NCBI RefSeq assembly: GCF_041224425.1
Contig: NZ_JBGFGL010000068.1
Location: forward strand, 189,391-253,390
DNA from: Psychroserpens sp041224425
Lineage (GTDB): Bacteria > Bacteroidota > Bacteroidia > Flavobacteriales > Flavobacteriaceae
Reading direction: 5' to 3'
DNA length: 64,000 nucleotides
Under the pieces are notes generated by a model. It was not told the origin of the DNA and searched no databases. It saw only the letters and a program-made list of their open reading frames with translations. This document shows, in pieces, positions 41,639-50,391 of the stretch. The translations under genes were made by a program, and so were the position numbers. Every line of letters begins with the position of its first letter. The stretch's first letter is position 1.

Positions 41639-42949
41639 ATGAAACAATTACAAAAGGGTAGTAAAAAATTGCTCAATGCTTGGGCATTTTACGATTGGGC
41701 CAATTCCGTCTACACACTAACCGTTACCTCCTCAATTTTTCCGATTTTTTACTCGGCTTTGTTCATTTCCCAAACGGGAGAAAAAATAGTTTATGCCTTT
41801 GGTATGGAGTTTAAGAGTACTGCACTTATTACCTATGTGACTGCTTTTACATTTTTAGTGGTCTCCTTTACATCGCCTATTTTATCTGGTATTGCAGACT
41901 ATATTGGGAACAAAAAGAATTTCATGAAGTTCTTCTGTTATGTGGGTGGTGCTGGATGTATTGGTTTGTATTGGTTCGAACTAGAACATATCCACATAAG
42001 CCTGTTGTTTTATTTTATGGGATTAATTGGATATTGGGGAAGTTTGGTCTTCTATAATTCGTATTTGCCAGACATAGCATTCCCAGAACAACAGGATAGA
42101 GTTAGTGCTCGCGGATTTAGCATGGGCTATATTGGAAGTGTTTTGCTATTGATTTTAAACTTGTTTATGGTAATGGGTCAGGATGATGGTGCTGCTAAAA
42201 TGGAAATGATGCGCTATTCTTTTGTAACAGTTGGATTGTGGTGGATTCTCTTTAGTCAATATACATTTTACTGGTTGCCAAAAGGAACGTCTAGCGGACA
42301 TAAAGTGACGAAGGCAGTTGTTTTTAACGGCTTGAAAGAGTTACGCTTGGTCTGGCATCAACTAAAGGAAGATTTACGACTTAAAAGATACCTTGGTGCT
42401 TTTTTCGTGTTTAGCATGGCAGTACAAACCATTATGTTGGTAGCTGTTTACTTTGGAGAGGAGGAAATTGCTTGGGGAACTGCTGATGACAAAACCCAAG
42501 GGCTAATTGTTAGTATCTTGGTGATACAGTTAGTAGCTATTGTTGGAGCTATTTTAACAGCTAGGGCTTCAGAAAAATTTGGTAACATCTCTACATTGAT
42601 TGTTGTAAATTTCATATGGATGTCCTTATGTGTGTATGCCTATTTCATGGAAACTCCTCTGCATTTTTATATTGCAGCTGGTTTGGTCGGATTGGTAATG
42701 GGAGGCATACAATCGTTAGCAAGGTCAACCTATTCAAAATTTTTGCCTGATACAGAAGACACAACGTCTTACTTCAGTTTTTTTGATGTTGCTGAAAAAG
42801 TCGGTATTGTAATTGGTATGGCCATTTTTGCAACAATTGATCAAGTTACCGGAAGTATGCGCAATGCTATATTGTTTCTGGTTACCTTTTTTCTGGTTGG
42901 AATAATTTTATTGTTTAGAGTTCCAAAAACAAGTACCAATACAAATTAA
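41639..42949 (+). CDS. MFS transporter, UMF1/Atg22-like family
   Basis: A 436-residue inner-membrane protein with about twelve hydrophobic helices. The N-terminal NAWAFYDWANSVYTLTV segment is a hallmark of the UMF1 (Atg22-like) group within the major facilitator superfamily, whose yeast member exports amino acids from the vacuole. The bacterial substrate is unknown. A conserved GLVMGGIQSLARSTYSKF segment is present in the second half. The start codon directly follows the T tract of a strong terminator (41610-41638), so expression depends on read-through or on a promoter inside the M48 gene. Homologues start at the same residues, so the start seems right. Confidence 0.87.
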   Translation: MKQLQKGSKKLLNAWAFYDWANSVYTLTVTSSIFPIFYSALFISQTGEKIVYAFGMEFKSTALITYVTAFTFLVVSFTSPILSGIADYIGNKKNFMKFFCYVGGAGCIGLYWFELEHIHISLLFYFMGLIGYWGSLVFYNSYLPDIAFPEQQDRVSARGFSMGYIGSVLLLILNLFMVMGQDDGAAKMEMMRYSFVTVGLWWILFSQYTFYWLPKGTSSGHKVTKAVVFNGLKELRLVWHQLKEDLRLKRYLGAFFVFSMAVQTIMLVAVYFGEEEIAWGTADDKTQGLIVSILVIQLVAIVGAILTARASEKFGNISTLIVVNFIWMSLCVYAYFMETPLHFYIAAGLVGLVMGGIQSLARSTYSKFLPDTEDTTSYFSFFDVAEKVGIVIGMAIFATIDQVTGSMRNAILFLVTFFLVGIILLFRVPKTSTNTN

Positions 42950-42978
42950 TGTGTATGTTTGTAATTCAAATGAATACT

Positions 42979-43821
42979 ATGAAAAAATTAAGTTTATTAT
43001 TTACTCTATTGGTTCTTTTAACTGCATTTACATGTGAAAATGAACCGTTGGAAGGTGATTTTAATTTACCTAACGAAACTACTTGTGCAGAAGCTGCTTT
43101 GAATACCCAAAATGCTGCATTGGCTTTTTTGAATGTTACAGAGGATAATTATACCCAATTATGTACAGCTTATAGAAACGCTTTACAGGTGCAAATCCAG
43201 TTTTGTGGAGATCCTAATGGCACGTTGCAAGCTCAAATAGAAAGTTTAGGTAATTGTAATGACGGAACCGAACCTGATGATTGTGCAACAGCCGTTCAGG
43301 CTTCAAATGCAGCTGAAACAGCATTTAATAATGCATCAGCAGACACCTATACGCAGCTTTGTAATGCTTATAAAATAGCTTTGGAAAATCAAATTGCTGC
43401 TTGTGGTGATGATGGGCAAATTCAATCAATAATCAATGGGTTAGGAGATTGTACACAAGCATCTGCTTCTGGAACTTTAAGTGTTTCTGCAGGTACATTG
43501 AACATTCAATTTATTACGAACAGTGCAGTCTTAAATGGCGGAATGGTTGTCGTAAGCGGTAGTAATACTGAACAAGGAGCCGATTATCATATTTATTTCG
43601 AAGTTCCTGAAGGAACTACGGGAGTTGATGTAATGCAAAACTTTGTATTAACTCTTAATGGAAGCGAATTCTTTCCAAATAATGATGGTTTCGATGATTT
43701 TACAAATAACATCACAGTTAATGCAGATGGAGTGATTCAAGGAAACTTTGGAGGAATTGTGACTAGGGAAGATGGAGCGGACTTAAGTTTATCCCAAGGA
43801 ATTGTTGATTTAACTTATTAA
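42979..43821 (+). CDS. Lipoprotein with duplicated cysteine-bearing helical repeats
   Basis: A 280-residue protein with a lipoprotein signal (LLTAFTC, cysteine at about residue 19 from ATG 42979). The mature part has two repeats of about 60 residues. Each starts with a cysteine-alanine segment (CAEAALNTQNAALAFLN, then CATAVQASNAAETAFNN), continues with YTQLCTAYRNAL or YTQLCNAYKIAL, and ends with a further cysteine in LGNC or LGDC. The spacing suggests disulfide-stabilised helical hairpins. The last third is beta-rich (GTLSVSAGTLNIQF onwards). I do not recognise the family. The frame opens at 42949, but ATG 42979 gives a clean signal. A strong terminator follows. Confidence 0.7.
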   Translation: MKKLSLLFTLLVLLTAFTCENEPLEGDFNLPNETTCAEAALNTQNAALAFLNVTEDNYTQLCTAYRNALQVQIQFCGDPNGTLQAQIESLGNCNDGTEPDDCATAVQASNAAETAFNNASADTYTQLCNAYKIALENQIAACGDDGQIQSIINGLGDCTQASASGTLSVSAGTLNIQFITNSAVLNGGMVVVSGSNTEQGADYHIYFEVPEGTTGVDVMQNFVLTLNGSEFFPNNDGFDDFTNNITVNADGVIQGNFGGIVTREDGADLSLSQGIVDLTY

Positions 43822-43839
43822 AATATTCTATACAAAATT

Positions 43840-43864
43840 AAAGCCACTCATTTTGAGTGGCTTT
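43840..43864. terminator. Bidirectional terminator after the repeat lipoprotein
   Basis: Perfect 11-base stem AAAGCCACTCA / TGAGTGGCTTT with a TTT loop and a T tract. It lies between converging genes and could serve both. Confidence 0.88.
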
Positions 43865-43888
43865 TTTTTATCAATATATGTAACTATC

Positions 43889-44602
43889 CTAATTACTGAT
43901 ACTTCCAGAACCTGAAACTTTATTGTCTTTAGTCTTAGGATTTCCTCGATATTCAATATCACCTGATCCGGCAACACGAGCTTTTAAACTCTCATTGCTA
44001 ACTACTTCAGCATCTCCAGAACCAGCTACAGAAACAACCGTATGATTAGATTGTAAGTCAAATCCATGAAAATCACCAGAACCAGCAACTTTAGCTTCAA
44101 GATTGTTTGTACTACCCTTAAGAGTTAAATCTCCAGAACCAGCAATTTTTGCCTCTGTGTCAGTAGCTCTGATGTCTAATGTTAGGTCACCAGAACCTGC
44201 TAAAGCAGCAGTAAAATCTGAAGCATTGATAACATCTTCATTATATAAATCGCCTGAGCCTGCCAATGATACATTGCTGATATCCTTAAATGGGATAGTT
44301 ATCTTTATGGTCTTATTATAACTTGGTCTTAGAGAGACATTCTTTTGGGTCTTTACGATCAACTGATTGTCTTTTACTTCAGTGATGATGTATTCCAATA
44401 AATTGGATTCACCTTCCAAAGTGATTTTTCCTTCTGTTCCAGATACTAAAATATAGTCAAACGAGCCAGCACAATTGACGCCGTCATAATCTGAAGTTGT
44501 TCTGGTAACTGTTGTCATCTGTCCGTTTCCTTTGATTTTTTTATCAGCATATCCAAAAGTGATACAAAGGAGTAATGCTGAAAGTAAGATTGATGTTTTC
44601 AT
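43889..44602 (-). CDS. GIN domain (DUF2807) secreted protein with AGSGD repeats
   Basis: A 237-residue secreted protein with a signal peptide ending TFGYA (about residue 19). The head has the GIN/DUF2807 pattern (YDGVNCAGSFDYILV). The rest is built from repeats of about 20 residues, each holding A/V-GSGD (seven occurrences from about residue 113 to the end), the signature of a right-handed beta-helix. Such proteins are thought to be surface or periplasmic adhesin-like structures. It is the last gene of the ECF sigma operon, 25 bases after the related repeat protein, and is probably part of the regulated output. Confidence 0.85.
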   Translation of the reverse strand: MKTSILLSALLLCITFGYADKKIKGNGQMTTVTRTTSDYDGVNCAGSFDYILVSGTEGKITLEGESNLLEYIITEVKDNQLIVKTQKNVSLRPSYNKTIKITIPFKDISNVSLAGSGDLYNEDVINASDFTAALAGSGDLTLDIRATDTEAKIAGSGDLTLKGSTNNLEAKVAGSGDFHGFDLQSNHTVVSVAGSGDAEVVSNESLKARVAGSGDIEYRGNPKTKDNKVSGSGSISN

Positions 44603-44627
44603 TGTTTTATAATTTGGTTAATGATTA

Positions 44628-45722
44628 TTAGTTGCGTTTGAATGTTACACTTCCATAGTCTGATCGAATACTGATGTTATTACCACTATTGGAGTTTCCG
44701 TAATAACCTTTGTAGTATTTGTCGGTTGACTCAACGCGTGTTGTGGTAAACTCAAAGTCATCGGCTTCTCTCAAAGAAGCATATTCCAAATCGATATCGA
44801 AATTAAAATTGTAGTTACGATCATATCCAATGGTAATGCCATTGTAATCTGATTCAATTTGAATGTTGCCAGCATTTGCTGCCATCTTTTCAATTTTTAT
44901 AGAACCATAGTCGGCTTTAATGTTCACATTTTTATAAATGGTACCAAGCCTAAGCGTCAAATAGTCACCATTTCCATCAATATTATTGGCATTACTGATT
45001 TTTAAGGAACCGTAATCACAGTTATAAGACAAGTTCTCGACCAATTCAATTTCTGATGAAGTGTAATCAGCATTAATGTCTAAATACTTAGATTTGGCAA
45101 CGGTGTAGCCACTGTAATCAGCGTTGATTTTTCCACTTTTTATATATTCAAAATAGGAATTGTTTGTGTAGTCAAACCTGATATTGTTCCCATCAGCCAT
45201 CAGCTCCTTGGTGGTGATTTTCCCATAATCGCAACTAATATCTGCACGGCCTTCTAACTTATCAAGCGTGATACTTCCGTAGTCATTGCTTAAATCGACA
45301 TTGTTGGTAATCGGAAGATTAATCATATAGTTTACTTCCATATTCACGTTGTTGTTCTTTCCCCAATTCCACCAGGTACTCGATTTCGATTTACTGAATC
45401 GCGTTTTGGCACTTACCAGTGAGTTTGTAGCATTGAATTCAATATCGATATCGTTAAGTTTTTCTTCAACCTTCTCTAAGTCATTACCATTGGTCTTGAT
45501 ATAAACCTCAATAGTAACGGTAGAGCCTTCGTAAGTCGTGACATTGATATTGCCATAACTGTTGTCAACTTTTAAAGTGGCATCAGACGAAACTGAAAAT
45601 TCCTTTTTTATGGTTTTTTCCTTGGTATGTTTTCCAGACCAGTTTCTATGATTACTTGCTAAAGTGATGCTTGGCACCAATAAGAAAGCAAATAACAGTT
45701 TACATAGTAATTGTGTTTTCAT
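44628..45722 (-). CDS. Secreted DUF4097-like beta-solenoid repeat protein
   Basis: A 364-residue protein with a signal peptide ending TLAS (about residue 23 from ATG 45722). It contains repeated short strands marked by DYG, DYS or DYT motifs about every 20 residues (for example LSNDYGSITLDKLEG, SCDYGKITTKEL, NCDYGSLKIS, IKADYGSIKIEK, SIRSDYGSVTF). This looks like a parallel beta-solenoid of the DUF4097/adhesin-like kind. The function is unknown. It is encoded between an anti-sigma-like gene (66 bases upstream) and the GIN-domain gene (25 bases downstream). ATG 45722 is preferred to an upstream in-frame start because it opens directly on the signal peptide. Confidence 0.75.
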   Translation of the reverse strand: MKTQLLCKLLFAFLLVPSITLASNHRNWSGKHTKEKTIKKEFSVSSDATLKVDNSYGNINVTTYEGSTVTIEVYIKTNGNDLEKVEEKLNDIDIEFNATNSLVSAKTRFSKSKSSTWWNWGKNNNVNMEVNYMINLPITNNVDLSNDYGSITLDKLEGRADISCDYGKITTKELMADGNNIRFDYTNNSYFEYIKSGKINADYSGYTVAKSKYLDINADYTSSEIELVENLSYNCDYGSLKISNANNIDGNGDYLTLRLGTIYKNVNIKADYGSIKIEKMAANAGNIQIESDYNGITIGYDRNYNFNFDIDLEYASLREADDFEFTTTRVESTDKYYKGYYGNSNSGNNISIRSDYGSVTFKRN

Positions 45723-45788
45723 AATTGTTGTGATTTGTATTCCAGTCAAATATCTCATTGTAAGGAACGTTTTTTGTTGATTTTTAAT

Positions 45789-46349
45789 TTATATAGTGAT
45801 TTGATTCGAATCCATTGACTTTAATTGTTTGACCTCTTCAATGCTTTCCAAAACTGTTTTAAGCACGTCAATTCTATTTTGGAAATTAGAGATCATGGCA
45901 AAAATGACACGCTTATCATCGCCTGCTTCAGTGAGATCCATTTTTAATTTTTCATAATCTGTTTCCAATTGCTCAAGTTGTTTTAAGGCATCATTGATAA
46001 GTTCTTCAGTTTCAGGAGTGCGTTCAGCTTCTAAAGAGGCTAGTTCATTTTGAATAGCCAATGTAAAAAAGCCTTGGGTTTTGGAAAGTTCTGGTGATAC
46101 ACTTGCCAAATCTCGTAACTCAGGTTCTTGTTGTTGCATCACGGTGAAAACTCCAAAGCAAATTATAACTGAAGCAGCAACGGCTAAAAATGGTCTCCAA
46201 TACGATTTGCTTTTAGGCGCGATTGAAGTAACATTGTTTTGTTGCTTTAGTTTATCTAGAAAACGGTCTTGGTGCCCAACATGTGGCATTTCTACGTCAA
46301 AATCGTTTTCCAATCGTTCAAAAAGAGAGTCGATAGTATCTTTTTTCAT
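45789..46349 (-). CDS. Putative membrane-anchored anti-sigma factor
   Basis: A 186-residue protein with one transmembrane helix (about residues 52-70). The N-terminal cytoplasmic part of about 50 residues contains a short helical ERLENDFDVEMPHVGHQDRFLDKL stretch. The C-terminal part beyond the membrane is a long charged coiled coil (about 85-175). It starts 11 bases after the ECF sigma gene, the usual place of an anti-sigma factor. No zinc-binding ZAS motif is present, so the call rests on topology and position. The extracytoplasmic coiled coil could sense an envelope signal or bind the secreted repeat proteins of the same operon. Confidence 0.7.
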   Translation of the reverse strand: MKKDTIDSLFERLENDFDVEMPHVGHQDRFLDKLKQQNNVTSIAPKSKSYWRPFLAVAASVIICFGVFTVMQQQEPELRDLASVSPELSKTQGFFTLAIQNELASLEAERTPETEELINDALKQLEQLETDYEKLKMDLTEAGDDKRVIFAMISNFQNRIDVLKTVLESIEEVKQLKSMDSNQITI

Positions 46350-46360
46350 TGCTTTTGTTT

Positions 46361-46918
46361 TTAGTAAGCCAAAGGCGTTAGTTTTTTACGTAAACTGTCT
46401 TTAGCTCTTGATATCATTGTTCTACAGTTAGCATTTGAAATATCCATAATGTCACATATCTCATCGTAATCATAACCTTCTATTAAGTGTAATGTCAAAC
46501 TCATTCTGTAATTATCTTTTAATGATTTAATGGTTTCCAACACTTGTTGAACCTTTAGGTTTGAATAGTTATTGTCTTCAACAATCCCAGAGTGGTCTTC
46601 AATTTTATACATCACATCATCTAAAGAGGTTTCATTTAATTTGTTCTGCTTTTTGTAATGGTAAATACTGTTGTTGATGACTATTCTTTTTAACCATGCT
46701 CCAAAAGTCGTCATCTCCTTTAGGCTAGGTAGCTTTGTAAATGCAGTCAGAAATGAATCTTGCATGATATCTTCAGCTTCATAACTGTTATTCACAATTC
46801 TAAATGCAGTGTTATACATGGCTTTATAATATCTATTATAGACTTCCATTTGCGCATGCTGGTCGCCCGATAGACAAAGCTGTAATAGCTGCTCTATATT
46901 TTTGTTGGTTAGTGTCAA
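46361..46918 (-). CDS. ECF RNA polymerase sigma factor (sigma-70 family)
   Basis: A 185-residue sigma factor with region 2 at about 24-90 (YKAMYNTAFRIVNNSYEAEDIMQDSFLTAF and TFGAWLKRIVIN) and region 4 at about 125-175, holding the helix-turn-helix YDEICDIMDISNANCRTMISRAKDSLRKKL. It has no regions 1 or 3, as expected for the ECF group. No ATG is available near the N-terminus. TTG 46918 gives a full-length region 2 and is the best start. It heads the operon sigma - anti-sigma - solenoid protein - GIN protein, and may drive its own transcription. The 230-base gap to lon contains no obvious autoregulatory site I could identify. Confidence 0.85.
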   Translation of the reverse strand: MTLTNKNIEQLLQLCLSGDQHAQMEVYNRYYKAMYNTAFRIVNNSYEAEDIMQDSFLTAFTKLPSLKEMTTFGAWLKRIVINNSIYHYKKQNKLNETSLDDVMYKIEDHSGIVEDNNYSNLKVQQVLETIKSLKDNYRMSLTLHLIEGYDYDEICDIMDISNANCRTMISRAKDSLRKKLTPLAY

Positions 46919-47107
46919 AAAACAGATGCTTTACTATAAAGAGATGCCATACATTGTTTTGTTACACTTTTTATAAAAAAAGTTTTCGAAGTAAAATTAG
47001 GTAATGGCATAACTATTGAAATTACATAAAGGTAAAGAATTACTTTATTTATTTAAATACCTGAAAGACAGTGTTTAAATAGATTTTATTAAAAATTAAA
47101 ACATAAC

Positions 47108-47135
47108 TCATTCTGTTTATTAAATGACAGAATGA
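47108..47135. promoter_or_regulatory. Perfect inverted repeat upstream of lon
   Basis: TCATTCTGT (47108-47116) and ACAGAATGA (47127-47135) are perfect 9-base arms around a 10-base centre, ending 13 bases before the lon ATG. It does not match CIRCE. It could be an operator for a dimeric repressor or a hairpin over the ribosome-binding region. Confidence 0.55.
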
Positions 47136-47148
47136 CCAAAAATATACT

Positions 47149-49602
47149 ATGGCGAAATCTAATTTCATAAAGCTTGACAGTTTGTCATTACAGGATTTTG
47201 ATGAAAATTCAGAATTAATTCCCTTAATGACTCCTGAAGATGAAGCTGAAATCAACAATGAATTGCTTCCTGAATCATTGCCAATTTTACCCTTGCGAAA
47301 TACCGTTTTATTTCCTGGTGTTGTAATCCCGATTACTGCTGGACGTGATAAATCGATCAAACTGATTAACGATGCCAATAATGGCAGTAAGGTTATTGGT
47401 GTGGTATCTCAAAAAGATGAGACCGTTGAAGACCCTTCAAAAAAAGATATTTTCAAAACAGGAACAGTGGCTCGCATCCTTAAGGTTTTAAAAATGCCTG
47501 ATGGAAATACAACGATTATCATTCAAGGTAAAAAGCGATTTGAAATTCAGGAGGTAACTTCAGAAGAACCTTATCTCACAGCGACAGTCAAAGATGTTCC
47601 TGAAGCAAAACCAGCGATGGATAATCAAGAGTTTTCTGCAATTATTGAATCTATCAAGGATTTATCCCTTCAAATCATTAAGGACAGTCCAAACATTCCA
47701 ACAGAAGCGTCATTTGCCATCAAAAACATTGAAAGCAATTCATTCCTTGTCAATTTTGTGTCTTCCAACATGAATCTTTCCGTTAAGGAAAAACAGGAGT
47801 TGTTAGAGATGAATGATTTAAAGGAACGTGCTTTGGCTACTTTAAAACTCATGAATATTGAGTTTCAAAAGTTAGAGCTTAAAAATGATATTCAGTCTAA
47901 GGTTCAAAGTGATATGAACCAGCAGCAGCGTGAGTACTTCTTACACCAGCAAATGAAAACCATTCAAGAAGAATTGGGTGGAGGCGTGTCTTCTGGTCAG
48001 GAAATTGAAGAAATGCGTCAACGTGCCAAGTCTAAGAAATGGAATGAAAAGGTTGCCGATCATTTTGAAAAGGAGTTGGCCAAAATGCAACGCATGAATC
48101 CTCAAGTTGCTGAATATTCCATTCAGAGAAATTATTTGGATTTGTTCTTGGATTTACCTTGGAATGAATACAGTGAAGATAAATTCGATTTAAAACGCGC
48201 TATGCGCATATTAGATCGTGATCACTATGGTTTAGATGATGTTAAAAAACGTATCATTGAATATTTGGCCGTCTTGAAGTTGAGAAATGATATGAAATCG
48301 CCAATATTATGTCTTTATGGTCCTCCAGGTGTTGGTAAAACTTCATTAGGAAAATCTATTGCAGAGGCCTTAGGAAGAGAATATGTACGTATGTCACTTG
48401 GTGGCTTAAGGGATGAAGCGGAAATTCGTGGACATAGAAAAACTTACATTGGTGCCATGCCAGGACGAATCATTCAGAGCTTAAAGAAAGCTGGAACCTC
48501 AAATCCGGTTTTTGTTCTGGATGAAATAGATAAGTTATCAAACTCACATCAAGGAGATCCATCTTCTGCGATGTTAGAAGTTTTGGATCCAGAGCAGAAT
48601 AGTGAATTTTATGACAATTTCTTGGAAATGGGCTTTGATCTTTCTAAAGTCATGTTCATTGCAACTTCAAATAGTTTGAATACCATTCAACCAGCATTGA
48701 GAGATCGAATGGAAATCATCAATGTTACGGGTTATACCATTGAGGAAAAAGTTGAAATCGGGAAACGCCATTTGCTTCCAAAGCAATTGAAAGAACATGG
48801 TTTATCTGAAAAACATCTTAAAATAGGCAAACCGCAATTAGAAAAAATAGTTGAAGGCTATACCAGAGAGTCTGGAGTTCGTGGATTAGAGAAGCAGATT
48901 GCCAAAATGGTTCGTCATGCGGCCAAAAACATCGCCATGGAAGAAGACTACAACATCAAAGTGACTAATGAAGACATTATAGATGTATTGGGAGCGCCAA
49001 AGCTAGAGCGTGATAAGTATGAAAACAATGATGTTGCTGGTGTTGTCACAGGATTGGCATGGACAAGAGTAGGAGGTGACATACTTTTTATTGAATCCAT
49101 TCTTTCCAAAGGAAAAGGCAACTTAACTATCACAGGAAATCTTGGTACTGTTATGAAAGAATCTGCAACAATAGCCATGGAATACATAAAGGCGAATGCA
49201 GATGAGTTTGGTATCAATCCTGAGGTTTTTGATAAATATAATGTTCATATCCACGTCCCTGAAGGTGCAACTCCAAAAGATGGTCCGAGTGCTGGTGTTA
49301 CTATGCTAACATCCTTAGTATCTTTATTCACACAACGAAAAGTCAAAAAAAGTTTGGCAATGACAGGAGAGATAACTTTACGTGGAAAAGTGCTTCCTGT
49401 TGGTGGTATCAAAGAGAAAATTTTAGCGGCTAAACGTGCTAAAATTAAAGAGATTTTGCTTTGTGAGGACAATAAACGTGATATAGAAGAAATAAATCCC
49501 TTATATTTGAAAGGTTTAAAATTTCATTATGTCAATGATATGCGTGACGTTTTGAAATTAGCATTGACAAATCAAAGGGTAAAAAATGCTAAAAAACTTT
49601 AG
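47149..49602 (+). CDS. lon: ATP-dependent protease Lon
   Basis: An 817-residue LonA protease for misfolded and regulatory proteins. The N-terminal substrate-binding domain (about 40-240) starts with LPILPLRNTVLFPGVVIPI. The AAA+ module has Walker A GPPGVGKTS (from G391) and FVLDEIDK. The C-terminal protease domain has the catalytic dyad S714 (KDGPSAGV) and K755 (PVGGIKEK). The length is normal for the family. It overlaps the following LysM gene by 17 bases. A perfect 9-base inverted repeat sits just ahead of its start, so specific control is likely. Confidence 0.97.
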   Translation: MAKSNFIKLDSLSLQDFDENSELIPLMTPEDEAEINNELLPESLPILPLRNTVLFPGVVIPITAGRDKSIKLINDANNGSKVIGVVSQKDETVEDPSKKDIFKTGTVARILKVLKMPDGNTTIIIQGKKRFEIQEVTSEEPYLTATVKDVPEAKPAMDNQEFSAIIESIKDLSLQIIKDSPNIPTEASFAIKNIESNSFLVNFVSSNMNLSVKEKQELLEMNDLKERALATLKLMNIEFQKLELKNDIQSKVQSDMNQQQREYFLHQQMKTIQEELGGGVSSGQEIEEMRQRAKSKKWNEKVADHFEKELAKMQRMNPQVAEYSIQRNYLDLFLDLPWNEYSEDKFDLKRAMRILDRDHYGLDDVKKRIIEYLAVLKLRNDMKSPILCLYGPPGVGKTSLGKSIAEALGREYVRMSLGGLRDEAEIRGHRKTYIGAMPGRIIQSLKKAGTSNPVFVLDEIDKLSNSHQGDPSSAMLEVLDPEQNSEFYDNFLEMGFDLSKVMFIATSNSLNTIQPALRDRMEIINVTGYTIEEKVEIGKRHLLPKQLKEHGLSEKHLKIGKPQLEKIVEGYTRESGVRGLEKQIAKMVRHAAKNIAMEEDYNIKVTNEDIIDVLGAPKLERDKYENNDVAGVVTGLAWTRVGGDILFIESILSKGKGNLTITGNLGTVMKESATIAMEYIKANADEFGINPEVFDKYNVHIHVPEGATPKDGPSAGVTMLTSLVSLFTQRKVKKSLAMTGEITLRGKVLPVGGIKEKILAAKRAKIKEILLCEDNKRDIEEINPLYLKGLKFHYVNDMRDVLKLALTNQRVKNAKKL

Positions 49603-50341
49603 ATTAATAGCCGTATGTCTTGTAGTAATGACTTCAAGTTTGGAGCTTATGGCTCAAACAGAAGAATACAAGGATGTACTATTAAATGGGAAACCAGCCA
49701 AACTAAACTTAGTGACTGGTGAGGTTACCTATACCAATGGTGAGGTAGCGACTTCTAGAGCTGCCAAGAAAATTAAGGACTCTTTATTGGATACAAGAAC
49801 AGTCATCAAAACAAACCTAATTGTTGACATGGCTGATGATCCTACAGATTCAAATGAGGTTCCAGCAGATTCTACGTATGTAAAGGTTACTCATGAAGCA
49901 GAGCAGATAAGTCCATCACCAAAAGCAGTAGTTCAAAAAAATAGTGCATTGGTGAAATCTGATATAAAACATAGTCAGATTGAGGATGAGATTAATGACA
50001 AGTCTAATACAAGTAGTGTTGATTATCACATTGTGAAAAAGGGAGAAACCTTGTACAGTTTGTCAAAACGATATAACATCAGTGTTGGAAAACTTCTTAT
50101 CGCTAATAATTTAGATACGACTATAATTAAAGTTGGTCAAAAATTGCAAATTGGTACAGAATCAACTCCAGATTCAAATACAATTTGGACCGTTTCCAAA
50201 GGGGATACACTATTCAGTATTGCCAAAGAAAATAATACAACTGTAAATGACATCAAAGATCTAAACGGATTGACCAGTAATGTTATTAAAATTGGGCAAA
50301 AACTTCAATTGAACAAGAATTCAATTATCACAAAAAAATAA
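49586..50341 (+). CDS. Secreted protein with two LysM domains
   Basis: A 251-residue protein with a signal peptide ending ELMAQ (about residue 24). A low-complexity middle region follows. Near the C-terminus are two LysM domains: YHIVKKGETLYSLSKRYN (about 151 onward) and WTVSKGDTLFSIAKENN (about 205 onward), each closing with IKVGQKLQ or IKIGQKLQ. LysM binds peptidoglycan glycan chains, so the protein should sit on the cell wall in the periplasm. There is no catalytic domain. The start lies inside the last codons of lon (17-base overlap), so it is translationally coupled to lon. Confidence 0.85.
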   Translation: MLKNFRLIAVCLVVMTSSLELMAQTEEYKDVLLNGKPAKLNLVTGEVTYTNGEVATSRAAKKIKDSLLDTRTVIKTNLIVDMADDPTDSNEVPADSTYVKVTHEAEQISPSPKAVVQKNSALVKSDIKHSQIEDEINDKSNTSSVDYHIVKKGETLYSLSKRYNISVGKLLIANNLDTTIIKVGQKLQIGTESTPDSNTIWTVSKGDTLFSIAKENNTTVNDIKDLNGLTSNVIKIGQKLQLNKNSIITKK

Positions 50342-50391
50342 AACACCCAACTTACCGTTTTAAGATAGATTTATTTACTTTGCACTTCTGT

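Noticed and set aside
43900..44300. Short direct DNA repeats resembling a repeat array
   Set aside because: They encode the A/V-GSGD protein repeats of the GIN-domain gene; spacing follows codons and there are no unique spacers of CRISPR type.
46944..47018. ATGCCAT...ATGGCAT inverted repeat between the sigma gene and lon
   Set aside because: Arms of seven bases with a spacer of about 60 bases; too weak to support an operator.
47108..47135. CIRCE/HrcA site before lon
   Set aside because: CIRCE has TTAGCACTC-N9-GAGTGCTAA; the arms seen here are unrelated and the spacer is 10 bases.
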